Source: Candidatus Aegiribacteria sp. (GTDB lineage: Bacteria > Fermentibacterota > Fermentibacteria > Fermentibacterales > JCC-6). Taken from it: DNA of 35,304 nucleotides. Numbering within the stretch: position 1 is the stretch's first letter; the number at the start of each line of letters is the position of its first letter. The position numbers and the translations under genes were made by a program. A model generated the notes under the pieces. It was given only the letters and a program-made list of their open reading frames with translations, ran no database searches and was not told where the DNA came from. Positions 1 to 7,675 of this stretch are shown here, piece by piece. Location of the stretch: the NCBI GenBank assembly GCA_030600545.1, contig JAUVLV010000025.1:1-35304 (forward strand), written 5' to 3'.

Positions 1-146
1 TGCTCACTCCACATGGTATCGAAGAGGTGCAGCTCAAGCGGCGTCGGCATCCTTTTAACGTATCCGGCAAGCTTTTCGGCTTCCTCAATCGTCATGGCCA
101 GGTTGCGATGCCGTATGACTTCTTTCAGTTCATCCCTGAGATTCAT
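1..146 (-). CDS. purL: Phosphoribosylformylglycinamidine synthase subunit PurL, N-terminal fragment
   Basis: Only the first 48 codons are in the window; the gene continues past base 1. PurL makes FGAM from FGAR, ATP and glutamine-derived ammonia in purine synthesis. The visible peptide starts MNLRDELKEV and runs to PTPLELHLFDTMWSE, and the last two bases begin a His codon, giving the Trp-Ser-Glu-His block that precedes the conserved Cys-Ser-Tyr-Lys of the family. About 48 residues ahead of that block fits the small (PurS/PurQ-dependent) PurL better than the large single-chain form. The ATG at 144-146 has a GAGGG ribosome site four bases upstream. It is the third gene of a run purB, GAF protein, purL, which supports the call. 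The fragment is short, so the form of the enzyme remains uncertain. Confidence 0.85.
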   Translation of the reverse strand, partial: MNLRDELKEVIRHRNLAMTIEEAEKLAGYVKRMPTPLELHLFDTMWSE

Positions 147-188
147 CAATCCCTCTCACTAATACCTGAAGCAAGTTCTGAATTCAAA

Positions 189-1355
189 TCAAATCTGATC
201 TGGCGCTCCAATTGAGGAAATGTAGGCTTTTTCGTCAAGATTCTTAAGAACATTCTCCAGGCTTTCCTCACTGTCAGTATCCACTACCAGGTATCTTAAA
301 CGGATTGAACCCAGGAAATCTCCTGCATCATTCTGAAGCTTTGGAAGATCATCCAGCAGTCTTTGCATTACATTTTCCATACCATCCTGGTCGGTTCCAG
401 GAAGAAGCATTGTGATTTTGTCCGTTCCCGTGCGAAGGGCTATATCGATGTTCCTCATCGTTGCTTTCAGGTGATTGGCTCCTATAGACATGAACTCCCT
501 TGCCCTGAACCTGTCATCCATACTGCCCCGTTCGATAACTAGATCCACAACAGCCAGCGGACTGTCAAATCTTCTTACGCGTTCCAGCTCCTGCGTGAGG
601 ACAGGCTTCAGCCTTCCCTTGCCGGGCAATCCGGTGTCAGGGTCCATATCCGCGGCAGATTCGAACCTTCCGAGAAGCCGTATTCCCTCGAGAGCCGCGG
701 CACCAACCGCTGCAATCGAGACCAGTCTTTCCTTCGGTAACGTAGCTGATATAGGGACATCGATAAGACAGATTACCCCGTAGAGAACTCCCTGGGACAT
801 CATAGGTGCTGCTATATCAGGCAGAAAATCAGGTATGGCTGTTTTTTCCAACCTTTTTTTGGTTAGCTCGCTCTCCTTCTCAAGATTCTTTTTTTCAAAG
901 ACTATTCCTGTTTCCGCAACGAATCCTACGTGTCCGTCCCCCACATTTACAACCAGAGGCTGTTTCAGTATATTTTCAAGACCTTCGGAGTAAACCAGCC
1001 CAAGTTTTCCGCCCCTTACGTCTGCCAGGAAAACAGCAATTTTCTCACAGCTGGCAAGCTTTTTCATCGCTCTCGATAAAAGCTTGGCCAGTTCGTCAGG
1101 TGTCCTGGCCGCGAATACCTGCTTAACGATCTCCGGGAAAATGATCGCCAGATCCCTGTGCTTCTTCAAATCGAGATCAAATCTCGTATGTAATGCATCA
1201 GCTTCCTGTTGCTGGTATCGAAGAGAAGTTATGTTACTCTTCAGTGAGCTTATCCGTTCTTCGAAATCCTTAACCTTCCTGCTGCTCAGGCTTGCAAGAA
1301 TGATCCACATCAGCAACAAACCGGCTACAAATCCTGCTATAATACCTGGTATCAT
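189..1355 (-). CDS. Membrane-anchored GAF plus degenerate GGDEF domain protein
   Basis: The 388-residue product has one N-terminal membrane segment (about residues 3-23), a short coiled coil (about 25-60), a GAF-like domain (about 65-225, with the typical AAPMMSQGVLYGVICLID strand pattern) and a C-terminal domain related to diguanylate cyclases (about 235-375). The second starts with DPDTGLPGKGRL, equivalent to the D-x-LTGLPNR start of GGDEF domains, but the active site is lost: the GGDEF loop reads GTDKI (in RTGTDKITMLLPGT) and the Mg-binding D-x-D-x-F-K strand is absent. It should not make c-di-GMP; a ligand-sensing or scaffold role is inferred. The ATG has a GAGAGGGTG site upstream. It lies between purB (38 bases) and purL (42 bases), so it is probably co-transcribed with purine genes. 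The ligand is unknown. Confidence 0.7.
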   Translation of the reverse strand: MIPGIIAGFVAGLLLMWIILASLSSRKVKDFEERISSLKSNITSLRYQQQEADALHTRFDLDLKKHRDLAIIFPEIVKQVFAARTPDELAKLLSRAMKKLASCEKIAVFLADVRGGKLGLVYSEGLENILKQPLVVNVGDGHVGFVAETGIVFEKKNLEKESELTKKRLEKTAIPDFLPDIAAPMMSQGVLYGVICLIDVPISATLPKERLVSIAAVGAAALEGIRLLGRFESAADMDPDTGLPGKGRLKPVLTQELERVRRFDSPLAVVDLVIERGSMDDRFRAREFMSIGANHLKATMRNIDIALRTGTDKITMLLPGTDQDGMENVMQRLLDDLPKLQNDAGDFLGSIRLRYLVVDTDSEESLENVLKNLDEKAYISSIGAPDQI

Positions 1356-1393
1356 TTATATCACCCTCTCTGGAAAATCACTGAGTCTCATTT

Positions 1394-2686
1394 CTAAAGA
1401 CCAAGTCTGTCAAGAGTATTATTCTCATTCCGGAGGTGATACTCAAGGGTGCATCTTCTGTCGATTTCCTCACCGTTGATATACTCCCCGATTTTGGGAT
1501 CATTCTTTACCATATCCAGTAATCCATTCTTGCTCTCCATTGCGCTCATCGCTACGTTCTGAACCAGCCTGTACGCTTCCTCTCTTGTAAGACCCGCATC
1601 GATAAGCATCAGCAGAATCGTCTGGGAGAAGAATCTGTCACCTGCGGAATTGATATTATCGGCAACAGTTCTCGAAAAGATCCTCAGGCTTGATATCAGC
1701 GAAACCGCCTTTCTGAGCGCATACAGGGTTATGCCGCAGGCATCGGGAAAAATGAACCGCTCAGCGGACGAATGGCTGATATCACGTTCGTGCCAGAGAA
1801 CCGTATTCTCAAGGGATGGTATAAGGTATCCTCTCAGCATTCTGGCAAGACCGCAAAGTCTCTCACTGATAATAGGATTCCTCTTGTGAGGCATGGCGCT
1901 TGAGCCTTTCTGACCTTTCCCAAAGGATTCCTCAACCTCTCCTACTTCCGATCTCTGAAGGTGCCGTACTTCTGTCCCGAACCTTTCCATTAATCCGCCA
2001 ATGGCAGCAAGGGCATAAATGAAATCCGCGTGTCTGTCCCTGGCCACAACCTGAGTGGCAACATTCTCGATCCCTATTCCCAGCTTACCGCATACGTACT
2101 CTTCAACTGCAGGATCAAGATGGGCGTAAGTTCCAACCGCACCGGATATTTTACCCACGCAAGCCGATTTCAACCCGTCTTCAAGCCGTTTCCGCACTCT
2201 TGAGTATTCAGAATAGAAACCGGCGAACTTCAAGCCCAGCGTTGTTGGTTCAGCGAACATACCATGACTTCTTCCGATGCACAGAACTCCACGAGTCCTC
2301 TGGACAAGACCCTTAAGGGCTTCTCCAAGAGCATCCAGCTCATCCATGATGAGTTCTCCGCTGTCCCTTATCTGCGTGGCAAAGCACGTATCGAGTATGT
2401 CACTCGATGTCATGCCGTAATGAATATGTCTGGACTCGGGTCCAAGGCTTTCCGATACGCTGGTAAGGAAGGCAATAACATCATGGCGTACAGTGTTCTC
2501 AATCTCGGCAACACGATCTGCATCAAAGGAAACTTTCTCCTTTATTTTTTCAAAATCCTCTGCAGAAACAAAGCCTGATTCAACCCTCGCCTCAACGGCC
2601 AGCAGTTCGATCTGAAGCCATCGGGAATACCTGGATTCCGTTGACCAGATATCCCTCATTTCTGGAATTGAGTAACGTTCAATCAT
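1394..2686 (-). CDS. purB: Adenylosuccinate lyase
   Basis: PurB cleaves SAICAR to AICAR and adenylosuccinate to AMP, releasing fumarate in both reactions; it is a cytosolic homotetramer. The 430 residues match the short bacterial form. The fumarase/aspartase superfamily signature is present as GSSAMPHKRNPI (about residue 263), with the HYGMTSSDILDT block (about 89) and the RSHGMFAEPT block (about 139) that carry the catalytic histidines and substrate-binding residues. The start MIERYSIPEMRDIWS is the usual family start, and an AGAAGGGG ribosome site lies just upstream of the ATG. It is the first gene of a probable purB, GAF protein, purL unit. The 100-base gap upstream is A/T-rich and probably holds the promoter, but I see no convincing -35/-10 pair there. 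Confidence 0.97.
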   Translation of the reverse strand: MIERYSIPEMRDIWSTESRYSRWLQIELLAVEARVESGFVSAEDFEKIKEKVSFDADRVAEIENTVRHDVIAFLTSVSESLGPESRHIHYGMTSSDILDTCFATQIRDSGELIMDELDALGEALKGLVQRTRGVLCIGRSHGMFAEPTTLGLKFAGFYSEYSRVRKRLEDGLKSACVGKISGAVGTYAHLDPAVEEYVCGKLGIGIENVATQVVARDRHADFIYALAAIGGLMERFGTEVRHLQRSEVGEVEESFGKGQKGSSAMPHKRNPIISERLCGLARMLRGYLIPSLENTVLWHERDISHSSAERFIFPDACGITLYALRKAVSLISSLRIFSRTVADNINSAGDRFFSQTILLMLIDAGLTREEAYRLVQNVAMSAMESKNGLLDMVKNDPKIGEYINGEEIDRRCTLEYHLRNENNTLDRLGL

Positions 2687-2787
2687 TAAGACCCCTTCTG
2701 ATAACCCGTAATATAACTATCCAATCACACTGAATATAAAAGCAAAAGAATCATTTAAGGTATTCAGCATCCCTGGTAAGTAATTCA

Positions 2788-3114
2788 TCAGGGAAGCTCC
2801 GTCCCGGAAGTCAATGGGCTGTAAATCCAGGCAAATAAGGACATATGTGGAACGTAAATCCTGTACCAGTCATCAATACCGCCAGTAACCTGCAGGGAAT
2901 CGCCCTCCTGAACCTGTCCAAGTATCGAAAAGCCTGTTCCAGGGCCGGATCGAAGATTTACAAGGTTACCTGTTACTGTGATCAGATTCCACACAACATG
3001 AGCCTCACTCCCATTTGCTTCTTCAGGTATCACAATCCGATTATCAGTACATGAGGAAAACGTAAGATAAACAAACAGCAGGCAGGCAGATATAGTTATT
3101 CTATCAGTTAACAT
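2788..3114 (-). CDS. Small SH3-domain (SH3b) lipoprotein
   Basis: The product is about 108 residues: a hydrophobic signal segment ending TFSSC (a loose lipobox, Cys about 22), a short linker, then one bacterial SH3 domain (about 45-100) with the diagnostic NLRSGPGTGFSILGQV stretch and a conserved Trp-Tyr (DDWYRIYV). SH3b domains often bind peptidoglycan or target cell-wall proteins; here the domain stands alone, so an envelope role is inferred. I place the start at the ATG at 3112-3114 because AGGATGG lies six bases upstream and this ATG follows the stop of the IspH-UbiA gene by two bases; an in-frame ATG at 3135 would overlap that gene and lacks a ribosome site. Translational coupling with the gene upstream is likely. 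Lipid attachment is less sure than export, because the lipobox is not ideal. Confidence 0.72.
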   Translation of the reverse strand: MLTDRITISACLLFVYLTFSSCTDNRIVIPEEANGSEAHVVWNLITVTGNLVNLRSGPGTGFSILGQVQEGDSLQVTGGIDDWYRIYVPHMSLFAWIYSPLTSGTELP

Positions 3115-3116
3115 CG

Positions 3117-4838
3117 TTACCATCCTGTAATACATACTAATACCGGAAGAACTCCGGCGGTAAACAAGCTTCCATCCGCAATTACTCGTTTTGAAAGCTC
3201 CAGGGGAAAGGGAGTTCTTGCGAGGATAAGAAAACCCGCCGCAAGGCTCAGCAGTCCTGGAAAAAAGGCTGCGGTACTATAGGGAAGATAACCGGATACG
3301 ATACCTGCTACAAGAAGAACCGATGCAAGTGAAAGGCACAGCCAGAACAATACAACACTTCTGGACTTTCCGACATGGATAGGGATAGTATCCATTCCCA
3401 TCAGAGCATCTCCTTGCAAATCAACAATATCTGTTAGAAGGCACCTGCTTAGAAATAGAAAGAATAAAGCTGCCGCCCAGAGCATCGTTCCAGGTGTAAC
3501 AAATTCACCTGCAGATATATATCCGGGCAGAAAAGTAAGCAGAAAGGACCATGCTCCGGCAAACAAAAGGTCCCTGGAACCGGGAAGAGACCTTAATCCC
3601 CCGAGCGGGTATACTTTACGCATCAGCGGTATGGAATACAACAGGAAAAGTACAAGCATCACTCCCAGAATAACTGGCCAAAGTGGATTAAGAAAGACTG
3701 ATAACACAAGGGAACCAGCAAAAGCTATCACCGAAATAACGGTAAGAAGCATACGGTGAATCCTTATGAATTCCTGCCTCCTTAACCTGGACGGGCGAGA
3801 GTATTCGGATTCAAGCACAGAGGTTAAAGTATGAACCGCATACAGGAAAAGCGATGCAGCCATTACAGGCATCAGCCAGTTCACGATATTCAGAATGCAT
3901 GCTCCGGCAGCTCCCAGTACGAATGTTACGGGCAAAACGTGGAAATTACCGAAAATCGCGTTCTGAATGAATTTCCGGATTTGTCCCGTTCTCAGACCTC
4001 CGCCCTGGATTTCAAGAAGCTTTTCCCTGACTTTCCTGATACTCCAGCTTGGCGTGGATGCTCCGGAGGTCAAAAGCACGTTTTCGTATTGTTCCAGTTC
4101 ATCAGCATCGAGTTCTTCGTATGTTTCAATATGATACGAAGGCAGTCCTTCCTCACTGGCTATCTCCACGAGCCTTGCGGTATTCGCGCTGTTCTTTCCT
4201 CCTACAACCACAACACAATTCGCCTTATCGCACAGTTGCCTCAACTCATCCTGACGGAGGCTGGTTGAATTGCAGATAGTGAAAGCGTATTCCAGTTCTG
4301 GAAACTTCTTCTGAAGGGCATTTTTCGTTCTCTCGAATGCTTCCGTATTCTGTGTAGTCTGGGACAGGAGAAACGGTTTTGAGATACCGGATAGAGTCGA
4401 AATTTCATCCGGTCCTGAAATGACCTGCGCTTTTTCTCCGCTGTACGACAGTATTGATCTTACTTCCTGGTGCGAATGGTCACCCAGTATGATTACATCG
4501 TATCCTTCCTGGCATTTCTTCTTCGCTATCGCAAGTACTCTGCCAACCCTGGGACAGGTCAGGTCCCTTATCTTCAGGGGAAGCTGGTTCAATTGCGTAC
4601 ATTTCTCCAGTTCGGTTCCATGGGTTCTGAGAAAAAGAGTGCCCCGGTCCATTTTCTCCGGAGTCATACATATGCTTACTCCCCGTTTCTCAAGGGCACG
4701 CAACACCTGTGGATTGTGAACCAGTTCGCCGTAGACCGCGTATGGATCACCACCTTTCCGCAGCTCGGAAAGGACCATATCAACAGCCCTGCGAACACCC
4801 CAGCAGAATCCGGCAGTATGTGCGGTGATTACGCTCAA
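3117..4838 (-). CDS. ispH: Fusion of IspH (HMBPP reductase) with a UbiA-type prenyltransferase domain
   Basis: Residues 1-285 are IspH/LytB, the [4Fe-4S] enzyme converting HMBPP to IPP and DMAPP in the MEP pathway. The three cluster cysteines are present at about 12 (AGFCWGVRRAVD), 95 (LTCPRVGR) and 189 (TICNSTSLRQ), with substrate histidines at about 41, 73 and 123, Glu125, and the S-x-N pair at 217/219. Residues about 290-573 form a polytopic membrane domain of the UbiA family: the second Asp-rich motif is clear (TDIVDLQGDALMGMDTIP, D510 and D514, counting from the distal ATG), but the first motif is diverged (SVLESEYSRPSR, no Asp pair). I choose a TTG start at 4836-4838: GGGAGAAGG lies just upstream and it gives the family-standard N-terminus with Cys at 12. 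An ATG at 4949 would add 37 unconserved residues. The prenyl acceptor is unknown; residual transferase activity is uncertain. Confidence 0.85.
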   Translation of the reverse strand: MSVITAHTAGFCWGVRRAVDMVLSELRKGGDPYAVYGELVHNPQVLRALEKRGVSICMTPEKMDRGTLFLRTHGTELEKCTQLNQLPLKIRDLTCPRVGRVLAIAKKKCQEGYDVIILGDHSHQEVRSILSYSGEKAQVISGPDEISTLSGISKPFLLSQTTQNTEAFERTKNALQKKFPELEYAFTICNSTSLRQDELRQLCDKANCVVVVGGKNSANTARLVEIASEEGLPSYHIETYEELDADELEQYENVLLTSGASTPSWSIRKVREKLLEIQGGGLRTGQIRKFIQNAIFGNFHVLPVTFVLGAAGACILNIVNWLMPVMAASLFLYAVHTLTSVLESEYSRPSRLRRQEFIRIHRMLLTVISVIAFAGSLVLSVFLNPLWPVILGVMLVLFLLYSIPLMRKVYPLGGLRSLPGSRDLLFAGAWSFLLTFLPGYISAGEFVTPGTMLWAAALFFLFLSRCLLTDIVDLQGDALMGMDTIPIHVGKSRSVVLFWLCLSLASVLLVAGIVSGYLPYSTAAFFPGLLSLAAGFLILARTPFPLELSKRVIADGSLFTAGVLPVLVCITGW

Positions 4839-4966
4839 GAACCTTCTCCCTTTAAAGATATACGCATCCGCGTTTAACATAGCAGAGGACGGAGAGAACT
4901 GAAAATAGAATCGAGAAGGCAGCAGGATAAACACGCCGCCAGAACCCAAAGCCTGTTAGAATCGGG

Positions 4967-5599
4967 TTATCTGATGGAACCCTTGATTGCTCCCCAGCTT
5001 CCTGTTTCCAGTGAAACCGGGAATACTCCATCTGCTCTGAAGAAAGCGTTAATCTCGTATCCCGCCTCCTCCACTGGATTCCATACAGTCAGGTCAGTGC
5101 TGTGAAAACTGTGGGGCGTTCCTGTCCAGTTGTCGAATTCATCGTAAATTACGGATGGAAGACCTTTTGTTGAATATACTGTGGTATTCGCTATCATCCA
5201 GAAGTTTGCTCCTGTTGATAAAGGTATTGAATAGTTCACGATTACAGGTGCATTGTGAAGTGCGGTGATAGTATCGGATGCGAGCCTTATTATGGGTATA
5301 TCAGCGTCACCGGTCCAGAGTTCTACAACAATCTGATCGGTATCCCACGGAAAGTTAACATGCTCGTAAAACCACCATTCGGTGTAGTTACATTCAAAAC
5401 CTGTTGCAACGGGCATGAAATCCGTAACATCGAACCATGTTCCGTAATAATTTATTCCAGGCCATACCCAGGCAGAATTTCCATCATCGTACTGGAGGAT
5501 GTCATCGGTTCCGCCTGTGACAGGATCTTCTACACGATAACTGCCTGTTGCGAAAGCAGAAGCAGTTACAAGAGCAAGAACAACGAGCACCTTTTTCAT
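4967..5599 (-). CDS. Secreted protein with signal peptide and Ser-Trp-Gly-x-Ile-Lys C-terminal tail
   Basis: The 210-residue product has a clean signal peptide (MKKVLVVLALVTASAFA, cleavage near residue 18) and no other membrane segment. The mature part is rich in Trp, Tyr, Asp and Asn and looks all-beta (for example GNSAWVWPGINYYGTWFDV), as in lectin-like or surface-exposed domains, but I recognise no family. The last residues, ETGSWGAIKGSIR, look like a detached short tail after the folded domain and resemble short conserved C-terminal tails on secreted proteins of some FCB-related bacteria; that comparison is from memory. AAAAGGA lies four to five bases before the ATG, and a good promoter (TTGACA, 17 bases, CATGAT) lies upstream. 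It may be transcribed alone or run into the IspH-UbiA gene 128 bases downstream. Function unknown. Confidence 0.7.
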   Translation of the reverse strand: MKKVLVVLALVTASAFATGSYRVEDPVTGGTDDILQYDDGNSAWVWPGINYYGTWFDVTDFMPVATGFECNYTEWWFYEHVNFPWDTDQIVVELWTGDADIPIIRLASDTITALHNAPVIVNYSIPLSTGANFWMIANTTVYSTKGLPSVIYDEFDNWTGTPHSFHSTDLTVWNPVEEAGYEINAFFRADGVFPVSLETGSWGAIKGSIR

Positions 5600-5647
5600 T
5601 TATTTCCTTTTCAGTTGCTTAAGTTACAGAGTAACATAGACAATCTA

Positions 5648-5676
5648 ATCATGCCTATGTGTATATTTGCTGTCAA
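5648..5676 (-). promoter_or_regulatory. Sigma70-type promoter for the secreted-protein gene
   Basis: On the minus strand a perfect -35 hexamer TTGACA (5671-5676) is followed after 17 bases by CATGAT (5648-5653), four of six matches to TATAAT. Transcription would start near 5641, giving a leader of about 40 bases before the ATG at 5599. The element lies just past the end of uvrB, so the downstream gene can be expressed independently of pheST-uvrB. Confidence 0.55.
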
Positions 5677-5704
5677 GCTTGAAAGATGCGGGTTTCAGAT
5701 TATT

Positions 5705-7675
5705 TCAGAGCTTTATTTTTCTCATCGCGTCCCTGTATTTCGCGGCTGTTTCAAAATCAAGTTTTTCCGCAGCTTCCAGCATCTTTCTCTCTATATACAT
5801 CACAACTTCCTCAGGAGTTCCAGGGATGTTCCCGGTGATTTCCCTGTCTTCCTCGGATGACCTGAAAATATCCGCGATACTGGTTGCGCTGATTATCTCC
5901 CTCCGGGATTTTCGTATACTCTCAGGTGTAATGTTATTATCCTCATTATATTCAATTTGAATAGTCCTTCTTCTTGCGGTCTCACTGATCGCGAATTCCA
6001 TGGAATCGGTAATTCTGTCAGCGTACAGAATAACTCGACCGGCCATATTTCTCGCTGCTCTTCCGGCTGTCTGGATAAGGCTGGTTCTTGACCTGAGGAA
6101 CCCTTCCTTGTCAGCGTCCAGAATCGCGACCAGGGAAACTTCCGGCAGATCAAGCCCTTCCCTGAGAAGATTCACACCGATCAGAACGTCAAAATCCGCC
6201 AGCCTCAGTTCTCTCAGAATTGAAACTCGTTCAAGGGCATCAACCTCACTATGAATGTACCTGGAATTGATGGACAGATCCTGGAAGTAGGAAGTCAGCT
6301 CTTCAGCCATTTTCTTTGTCAATGTGGTAACCAGTACTCTTCCACCGGATTCAACAGCATTTCTTACCTCACCAACGAGATCATCTATCTGGTTCGATGC
6401 AGGTCTTACCTCCATATCAGGGTCCACAAGCCCGGTGGGTCTTACAATTTGCTGTACTATCCTGGCAGAACGTTCAAGCTCGTATTCGGCGGGAGTAGCG
6501 GACATGCATATCTTCTGCCCTGTGATATCAATAAATTCTTCAAGATAGAGGGGACGGTTATCCAGGGCCGATGGAAGACGAAAGCCATTATTAACAAGTG
6601 TTTCCTTTCTTGACCTGTCGCCTTTGTACATTGCGGACAGCTGCGGGATTGTCCTGTGTGATTCATCGATGAAGACAAGCATTCCTCCCTCGGGGAAGTA
6701 ATCAATAAGACAGGCCGGACGTTCCCCTTCTTTTCTGCCTGAAATATGTCTGCTGTAATTCTCAACTCCGCTGCAGTAACCAGTTTCCGCAAGAAGTTCT
6801 ATATCGTATCTGGTTCTGGACTCAAGCCTTTGAGCCTCAAGGAGCTTACCTTTACATCTGAAATCGGCCAGAGTCTCCTGCAGCTCCTTCTCTATTTTGC
6901 CTATGGCAAGGTTCAGGTCCCGCTCGGATGTTACGAAATGCCTGGCGGGGAATATGTTAATCTCCTGCAAATCTTCAAGTACCGCACCGGTCAGATGATC
7001 GATTTCCTGTATGCTGTCTATCCTGTTTCCGAAGAACTCCACCCTTGCAGCCATATGGCCATAGGCAGGTACAACATCCACAACGTCTCCGCGGACCCTG
7101 AACTTCCCTCTTGTAAGCGCCACATCATTTCTGGAATAACGCATTTCCACCAGTTCCATCAGGAACCGCCCCTGATCGAGTTCCATCCCCCTTCCAATAT
7201 TCAAACTGCCCGAAGCGAACGTGGAGGGGTTCCCAAGGCCGTAAATACAGCTGACTGATGCTACTACGATCACGTCTTTCCGGGAAAGAAGTGATGTGGT
7301 TGCCCTGAGTCTCAGCCTGTCCAGTTCCTCATTGAGGTCGGCATCTTTTTCAATGAATGTATCGGTGGTAGGAATGTAGGCCTCTGGCTGGTAATAATCG
7401 TAGTAGCTTACGAAATACTCTACTGCCGCGTCGGGGAAAAAACCCTTTAGTTCGCTGTAAAGCTGAGCGGCCAGGGTTTTGTTATGGCTGACAACCAGAA
7501 CGGGTTTACCAATTTCCTGGATAATCCCCGCCATTGTAAAGGTTTTGCCCGAACCTGTAACACCAAGAAGGGTTTGCCACTGGTCTCCTTCCCTGAGCCC
7601 TCGCGTAAGCTCTCTTATGGCATCTGGCTGGTCTCCGGATGGCTGAAATTTGCTTACAAGGTTAAAGAGCGGCAT
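5705..7675 (-). CDS. uvrB: Excinuclease ABC subunit B
   Basis: UvrB is the damage-verification helicase-like subunit of UvrABC nucleotide excision repair. The 656 residues are full length. In order: start MPLFNLVSKFQPSGDQPDAI, Walker A GVTGSGKT (about 39-46), the beta-hairpin that inserts into DNA (YYDYYQPEAYIPTTDTFIEK, aromatic residues intact), helicase motifs V/VI (GVNLLREGLDLPEVSLVAI and QTAGRAARN), and the C-terminal UVR helical hairpin (RKMLEAAEKLDFETAAKYRD) that contacts UvrC/UvrA. The ATG directly abuts the TGA of pheT (AAAGGATGAATG), so translation is coupled to pheT and the AAAGGA is its ribosome site. A coupling of uvrB to PheRS genes has no obvious functional meaning. No terminator hairpin is evident after the stop. 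Confidence 0.97.
   Translation of the reverse strand: MPLFNLVSKFQPSGDQPDAIRELTRGLREGDQWQTLLGVTGSGKTFTMAGIIQEIGKPVLVVSHNKTLAAQLYSELKGFFPDAAVEYFVSYYDYYQPEAYIPTTDTFIEKDADLNEELDRLRLRATTSLLSRKDVIVVASVSCIYGLGNPSTFASGSLNIGRGMELDQGRFLMELVEMRYSRNDVALTRGKFRVRGDVVDVVPAYGHMAARVEFFGNRIDSIQEIDHLTGAVLEDLQEINIFPARHFVTSERDLNLAIGKIEKELQETLADFRCKGKLLEAQRLESRTRYDIELLAETGYCSGVENYSRHISGRKEGERPACLIDYFPEGGMLVFIDESHRTIPQLSAMYKGDRSRKETLVNNGFRLPSALDNRPLYLEEFIDITGQKICMSATPAEYELERSARIVQQIVRPTGLVDPDMEVRPASNQIDDLVGEVRNAVESGGRVLVTTLTKKMAEELTSYFQDLSINSRYIHSEVDALERVSILRELRLADFDVLIGVNLLREGLDLPEVSLVAILDADKEGFLRSRTSLIQTAGRAARNMAGRVILYADRITDSMEFAISETARRRTIQIEYNEDNNITPESIRKSRREIISATSIADIFRSSEEDREITGNIPGTPEEVVMYIERKMLEAAEKLDFETAAKYRDAMRKIKL

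Noticed and set aside
2770-2794. Possible terminator hairpin (TCCCTG and CAGGGA around a 13-base loop) at the end of the SH3 lipoprotein gene
   Set aside because: Only six base pairs, overlaps the stop codon and has no T-run on the minus strand.
4839-4949. Extended N-terminus for the IspH-UbiA protein from an ATG at 4949
   Set aside because: The extra 37 residues are not family-like and no good ribosome site precedes that ATG, whereas the TTG at 4838 has GGGAGAAGG and gives the usual Cys12 spacing.
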